Origin: an uncultured Collinsella sp.
GTDB lineage: Bacteria > Actinomycetota > Coriobacteriia > Coriobacteriales > Coriobacteriaceae
Reading direction: 5' to 3'
NCBI GenBank assembly: GCA_959020035.1
Contig: CAUEQX010000069.1
Location: forward strand, 1-9,452
DNA: 9,452 nucleotides
The notes below the pieces were generated by a model. That model was given only the letters and a program-made list of their open reading frames with translations. It was not told where the DNA came from and ran no database searches. The position numbers and the translations under genes are program-made. This document shows positions 6,255-9,452 of the stretch, in pieces. Position 1 is the first letter of the stretch. Each line of letters begins with the position of its first letter.

Positions 6255-6956
6255 GTGGGCGAACCGAAGATCGTGGTAGTTGACTACCACAAGGGCAACT
6301 TGTCGAGCGTTGCGCGCGGGCTTGCGCGCGCCGGTGCCGCCGCCTGCACGTCGGACGATCCGGAGCAGATCCGCCGCGCCGACGGCCTGGTCATCCCGGG
6401 CGTGGGCGCGTTCTATGACGCGATCGCCTTTATGCGCCAGAGCGGCGAGGCGGACGCGGTGCTCGATGCCGTCGCCGCCGGAACTCCGCTGCTCGGCATC
6501 TGCCTGGGCCTTCAGCTATTTTTTGAGCGCGGCAACGAGGGCGTGCCTGCGGACGAGGGCGCGGTCGCCGACGGCAATGCCTCTGAGCAGACTGGCGGTC
6601 CCTGGGTCGATGGCCTGGGCATTATGCGCGGTTCGTGCACGCGCTTGGAGTCGAGCCGCCTTAAGGTGCCGCACGTGGGCTGGGACCAGGTGCATATGAC
6701 GCCTGCCGGTGCGGCCGATCCGCTGCTCGCCGGTTTTGCCGAGGGCGCCAACATGTACTTCACCCACAGCTATGCGGTGGCCGACGACGCCGATACCGCC
6801 GATGTGCTGGCACGCACGCACTATACGCGGAGCTTCCCGTGCATCGTGCGTCATGGCAACGTGTGGGGCTGCCAGTTCCATCCCGAGAAATCCTCCGCGC
6901 TGGGTCAGCGCATCCTTAAGAACTTCGTCAACATCGTCGAGGAGGCTGGCCGATGA
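6255..6956 (+). CDS. hisH: Imidazole glycerol phosphate synthase, glutamine amidotransferase subunit
   Basis: HisH hydrolyses glutamine and passes ammonia to HisF. It is a class I glutamine amidotransferase of 233 residues from the GTG start. Visible are VVDYHKGNLSSV (8-19), the oxyanion-strand region IPGVGAFYDA (47-56), the nucleophile Cys83 in GICLGLQ (81-87), and the rest of the triad, His209 and Glu211, in WGCQFHPEKS (204-213). VPHVGWD (138-144) and YFTHSY (168-173) are also typical. It is somewhat longer than the usual ~200-210 residues. The extra length is an Ala/Asp/Glu-rich insertion at about 97-116, after the nucleophile region. Its last four bases overlap the hisA start (ATGA), which fits coupled translation. 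Confidence 0.96.
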   Translation: MGEPKIVVVDYHKGNLSSVARGLARAGAAACTSDDPEQIRRADGLVIPGVGAFYDAIAFMRQSGEADAVLDAVAAGTPLLGICLGLQLFFERGNEGVPADEGAVADGNASEQTGGPWVDGLGIMRGSCTRLESSRLKVPHVGWDQVHMTPAGAADPLLAGFAEGANMYFTHSYAVADDADTADVLARTHYTRSFPCIVRHGNVWGCQFHPEKSSALGQRILKNFVNIVEEAGR

Positions 6957-7696
6957 TCCTGTTTCCCGCAATCGATCTGATCGGCGGCAAGGTCGTGCGC
7001 CTGGAGCGCGGCGACCGCAGTCGCTGCAAGGTATATTCCGACGACCCCGTGGCCGTTGCCCGCTCGTTTGCCGAGCAGGGCGCGAGCTGGGTGCACGTCG
7101 TCGACCTGTCCGCTGCCTTTGGCGAGGACGAGGATGCGTGTGCTGCCAACTCGGCAGCGATTAAGGCCATCTGCGGCGTCGACGGTCTGTCCGTGGACGT
7201 GGGCGGCGGCGTTCGCTCGCTTGCACGCATCGACGAGTTGGCAGGCTACGGCGCACGCCGCATCGCACTGGGCACCGTGCTGGTGACCGAGCCGGGTTTT
7301 GCCGAGGTGGCGGCCCAAGGCTTTGGCGAGTTGCTGGTGGCAGACATCGCCGCGCGCGACGGTCAGGTCAAGGTGAATGGTTGGCGCGACGGCGCGGGCG
7401 TGGCACTCGACGATGCCGTGGCGCAGCTTTCCGAGCTGGGTTTTAAGCATCTGGTGTATACCGACATCGCGCGCGATGGCATGCAGACGGGCATCGATGT
7501 GGCGGCGTATCGCCATGTGGCCGAGGTCGCGGGCTTTCCCGTCGTGGCATCGGGTGGCATCTCGACGCTCGACGATATCCGCGCGCTTGCCGCGGTGGGT
7601 GAGGACGCCATCGAGGGTGCCATCACCGGCCGTGCGCTCTGCGAAGGCAACTTTACGCTGGCACAGGCGCTGGCCGCCGCCCGAGGGGAGGAGTAG
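6953..7696 (+). CDS. hisA: ProFAR isomerase (phosphoribosylformimino-AICAR ribotide isomerase)
   Basis: HisA is a 247-residue (beta/alpha)8 barrel that performs an Amadori rearrangement of ProFAR to PRFAR. The first-half acid catalyst is Asp8 in FPAIDL. The second-half region is VADIAARDG (129-137) and VYTDIARDGMQTG (168-180). Phosphate-binding glycine loops are DVGGGVRS (82-89) and VASGGIST (198-205). The N-terminus reads like ordinary HisA rather than the actinobacterial bifunctional PriA, although dual HisA/TrpF activity cannot be excluded by eye. The start overlaps the hisH stop by four bases and GAGGAGG (6939-6945) lies 7 bases before it. hisF follows after three bases. Confidence 0.95.
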   Translation: MILFPAIDLIGGKVVRLERGDRSRCKVYSDDPVAVARSFAEQGASWVHVVDLSAAFGEDEDACAANSAAIKAICGVDGLSVDVGGGVRSLARIDELAGYGARRIALGTVLVTEPGFAEVAAQGFGELLVADIAARDGQVKVNGWRDGAGVALDDAVAQLSELGFKHLVYTDIARDGMQTGIDVAAYRHVAEVAGFPVVASGGISTLDDIRALAAVGEDAIEGAITGRALCEGNFTLAQALAAARGEE

Positions 7697-7699
7697 CCC

Positions 7700-8482
7700 A
7701 TGCTTACCAAACGCGTAATTCCCTGCTTGGACGTCAAGGATGGCCGTGTGGTCAAGGGCGTCAACTTTGTGAGCCTGCGCGATGCGGGCGACCCGGTGGA
7801 GCTAGCGCGTGCCTACGATCGCGAGGGTGCGGACGAGGTCGTCTTCCTGGACATTACCGCCACGAGCGACAACCGTGCGACGACCATCGAGATGGCGGCG
7901 CACGCGGCCGAGGAGCTCGCCATTCCCTATACCGTGGGCGGCGGCTTTCGCGACCTGGCGGGCATGCGCACCATGGTTGCAGCCGGTGCTGACAAGGTGT
8001 CGCTCAACTCTGCCGCCGTGCGCGACCCGTCGCTGATTAGCCAGGCTGCCGCGGCGTTTGGCAGCCAGGCCGTGGTCGTGGCGATCGATGCCAAGCGCGT
8101 GGGCCTGCCCGGCGCATCTGGTGCCGACAAGTGGGAGGTCTTCACGGCGGGCGGCCGCAACGCCACGGGCATCGACGCGGTGGCGTGGGCCGAGGAGGCG
8201 GCTCGCCGCGGCGCCGGCGAGATCCTGCTGACCAGCATGGACCGCGACGGCACCAAGGCTGGCTTTGACCTGGCGCTCACCCGCGCCGTGGCGCGCGCGG
8301 TGCCGATTCCGGTGATTGCGAGCGGCGGCGTGGGCACGCTCGAACATTTTGCCGAGGGCGTGATCGAGGGCGAGGCCGATGCCGTGCTAGCAGCGAGCGT
8401 CTTTCACTTTGGAACCTTCAGCATTCGCCAGGTGAAGGAGTATATGGCGTCGCAGGGCATCCCTGTCAGGCTGGACTTTTAG
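7700..8482 (+). CDS. hisF: Imidazole glycerol phosphate synthase, cyclase subunit
   Basis: HisF takes ammonia from HisH through its barrel and converts PRFAR to imidazole glycerol phosphate and AICAR. At 260 residues it is a standard (beta/alpha)8 barrel. The two catalytic aspartates are Asp11 in IPCLDVKDGRVVKG (7-20) and Asp130 in VVVAIDAKR (125-133). Phosphate sites are TVGGGFRD (78-85) and the later IASGGVGT. TSMDRDGTKAG (178-188) is also a family signature. GGGGAGGAG (7685-7693), inside the hisA end, lies 6 bases before the ATG. A 141-base gap with a long palindrome follows the stop. Confidence 0.97.
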   Translation: MLTKRVIPCLDVKDGRVVKGVNFVSLRDAGDPVELARAYDREGADEVVFLDITATSDNRATTIEMAAHAAEELAIPYTVGGGFRDLAGMRTMVAAGADKVSLNSAAVRDPSLISQAAAAFGSQAVVVAIDAKRVGLPGASGADKWEVFTAGGRNATGIDAVAWAEEAARRGAGEILLTSMDRDGTKAGFDLALTRAVARAVPIPVIASGGVGTLEHFAEGVIEGEADAVLAASVFHFGTFSIRQVKEYMASQGIPVRLDF

Positions 8483-8491
8483 CGCTGCGGC

Positions 8492-8586
8492 TTGCCCAGG
8501 CACCCGACCTTCCGGCTCCAACCCTCCTCGCGTACTTAAGTACGCGTCGTCGGGCTTGTCGCTCGGAATCTCGGGCACCTGGACAA
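8492..8586. repeat. 95-bp imperfect inverted repeat with perfect 18-bp core, between hisF and hisI
   Basis: The centre CGCGTACTTAAGTACGCG (8529-8546) is a perfect palindrome with 9-base arms. The outer arms, 8492-8514 and 8564-8586, match at 18 of 23 positions when one is reverse-complemented, and the middle segments are partly complementary with a 3-base length difference. The whole would fold into one long interrupted hairpin. Three of the five outer-arm mismatches are A-C pairs in + strand RNA but would be G-U pairs in minus-strand RNA. No T-run follows. It fills most of the hisF-hisI gap and resembles a REP- or MITE-like intergenic element. Copy number elsewhere is not known from this window. 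Confidence 0.7.
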
Positions 8587-8623
8587 CCCTCGCCGACCTG
8601 TGGGGTTTAAATTGGGGAGAGAA

Positions 8624-8953
8624 ATGGAAGAGATAACCGATCCTTCAAAGCTTACATATGACGCCAAGGGGCTGATTCCTTGTGTAGTTCAGCAATATGA
8701 CACTGGTGAGGTACTTATGGTCGCCTGGATGAACGAGGAGTCGGTGGGATTGACGCTCAAGACCGGCACCACGTGGTTTTGGAGCCGCAGCCGCCAGGAG
8801 CTCTGGAACAAGGGTGCGACGAGCGGCAACATGCAGGAGGTCAAGGAGCTCTGGGCCGATTGCGATAGCGATACGCTACTGGTCAAGGTCGACTCGCCGG
8901 GTCCGGCCTGCCACACCGGCAACCGTACCTGCTTCTTTAAGAAACTCGCGTAG
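8624..8953 (+). CDS. hisI: Phosphoribosyl-AMP cyclohydrolase
   Basis: This 109-residue zinc/magnesium enzyme opens the adenine ring of phosphoribosyl-AMP to give ProFAR. The signature blocks are complete: GLIPCVVQ (16-23), GEVLMVAWMNEES (28-40), WSRSRQELWNKGATSGN (53-69), DCDSD (79-83) and GPACHTGNRTCFF (93-105). The zinc cysteines are Cys80, Cys96 and Cys103, and Asp79, Asp81 and Asp83 are the magnesium-type acids. It is the monofunctional form, with hisE separate. The frame is open to GTG 8600, but ATG 8624 is chosen because GGAG (8616-8619) precedes it by 4 bases and conserved sequence begins just after. The first codons (ATA, TCA, ACA) are more AT-rich than in neighbouring genes. Confidence 0.96.
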   Translation: MEEITDPSKLTYDAKGLIPCVVQQYDTGEVLMVAWMNEESVGLTLKTGTTWFWSRSRQELWNKGATSGNMQEVKELWADCDSDTLLVKVDSPGPACHTGNRTCFFKKLA

Positions 8954-8998
8954 GGCGGGCGCTCGATTAGACGCTCGGCCACCAGAAAGGATTGAACT

Positions 8999-9316
8999 AT
9001 GGGTGTGCGCACCGCAAACGTTCAGGATGGAAATATCGGTGAGACGCTGACAGGTCTGGCCGAGGTGATTCACGGTCGTCGTGATGTATCGCCGCAGGAG
9101 AGCTACACCGCTCGTCTGTTGACTGACGTCGAGGACGAGCTGCTCAAGAAGCTTGCCGAGGAGGCAAGCGAGGTGATCATGGCCTGCAAGGATAACGATC
9201 ACGATCACATCCGCTACGAGGCCGGCGACCTGGTCTACCACCTGCTCGTGACGCTCGAGCGCTACGGTATCACCCTCGACGAGCTAGCCGGCGAACTCAA
9301 CGCCCGCCGCCACTAG
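8999..9316 (+). CDS. hisE: Phosphoribosyl-ATP pyrophosphatase
   Basis: HisE removes pyrophosphate from phosphoribosyl-ATP, the second step of the pathway. The 105-residue all-alpha MazG-like fold is shown by SYTARLL (35-41), KKLAEEASEVIMACK (50-64) and YEAGDLVYHLLV (73-84). The magnesium-binding acids are Glu54, Glu55, Glu58, Glu74 and Asp77. The N-terminal ~25 residues are less conserved. AGAAAGGA (8984-8991) lies 7 bases before the ATG. It follows hisI after 45 bases and is the last gene of the operon, facing a convergent gene 27 bases after its stop. Confidence 0.95.
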   Translation: MGVRTANVQDGNIGETLTGLAEVIHGRRDVSPQESYTARLLTDVEDELLKKLAEEASEVIMACKDNDHDHIRYEAGDLVYHLLVTLERYGITLDELAGELNARRH

Positions 9317-9344
9317 TCATTGGGGACGTTCTTAAACGACTAGT
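9312..9344. repeat. Inverted repeat covering the convergent gene junction
   Basis: ACTAGTC (9312-9318) and GACTAGT (9338-9344) are perfect 7-bp inverted repeats around a 19-base centre containing GGGGACGTTCTTAAA. The left arm includes the hisE stop codon, and the right arm overlaps the last base of the opposing gene's stop codon. There is no T-run on either strand, so it is not a classical bidirectional terminator, although it is the only candidate 3' structure for the operon in the window. Confidence 0.4.
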
Positions 9345-9451
9345 TAGGCGAGGGGCGTGGGTTGCCATTCGCCGGTGGGGTGGGGGATATCGAAGGGTCG
9401 ATAACCGCAGTCGTAGGCGTGGGCGTGGGCCGCGCGGATGTTGCAGCAGGT
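9344..9451 (-). CDS. 3' end of an unrecognised convergent gene (partial)
   Basis: On the minus strand a frame enters from the right edge and ends at TAA (9346-9344), giving 35 residues that end in ...YRPFDIPHPTGEWQPTPLA. Codon third positions are GC-rich as in the other genes. The + strand frames here read as Arg/Gly-rich nonsense, which favours the minus strand. The fragment contains AHAHAYDCGY and a Pro-rich end, but I do not recognise a family. Its N-terminal part lies outside the window, so no function is proposed. Confidence 0.5.
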   Translation of the reverse strand, partial: TCCNIRAAHAHAYDCGYRPFDIPHPTGEWQPTPLA

Positions 9452-9452
9452 G

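Noticed and set aside
8954..8998. Possible hairpin in the hisI-hisE gap.
   Set aside because: Only about five weak pairs can be formed, and the similar-looking segments (GCGCTCG, ACGCTCG) are direct, not inverted.

Overview
The window holds an almost complete histidine biosynthesis operon, all on the + strand from about 1247 to 9316, from a GC-rich bacterium. Gene order is hisZ-hisG (fused), hisD, hisC, hisB, hisH, hisA, hisF, hisI, hisE. The GC-rich codon use, strong AGGAGG-type ribosome binding sites, short-form HisG with a HisZ partner, and separate hisI and hisE suggest an actinobacterium of the Coriobacteriia, probably Collinsella-like. That assignment is inference from general appearance, not from a search.

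Layout. Bases 3-167 are the 3' end of an upstream gene, possibly a SIS-domain phosphosugar isomerase. A GC-rich hairpin (191-219) follows. Next is a 278-residue TIM-barrel sugar phosphate isomerase/epimerase (241-1077) with a metal-ligand pattern like that of ketose 3-epimerases. A 169-base gap (1078-1246) carries a possible promoter and a perfect 11-bp hairpin just before the his operon. After hisE, a 27-base gap with a 7-bp inverted repeat separates the operon from the 3' end of a convergent minus-strand gene (9344-9451) that I do not recognise.

How the genes work together. HisZG joins PRPP and ATP. HisE and HisI hydrolyse and open the product, HisA isomerises it, and HisH/HisF convert it to imidazole glycerol phosphate plus AICAR. 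HisB dehydrates that product, HisC transaminates it, and HisD oxidises histidinol to histidine. The only missing step is histidinol-phosphate phosphatase: HisB here has only the dehydratase domain, so that enzyme must be encoded elsewhere.

The most unusual points are the single-polypeptide HisZ-HisG fusion, a 95-bp imperfect palindrome with a perfect 18-bp core between hisF and hisI, and hairpins in most of the non-coupled gaps of an otherwise tightly packed operon. I see no tRNA, rRNA, CRISPR array, insertion sequence or defence gene. No stretch over 300 bases lacks a gene.
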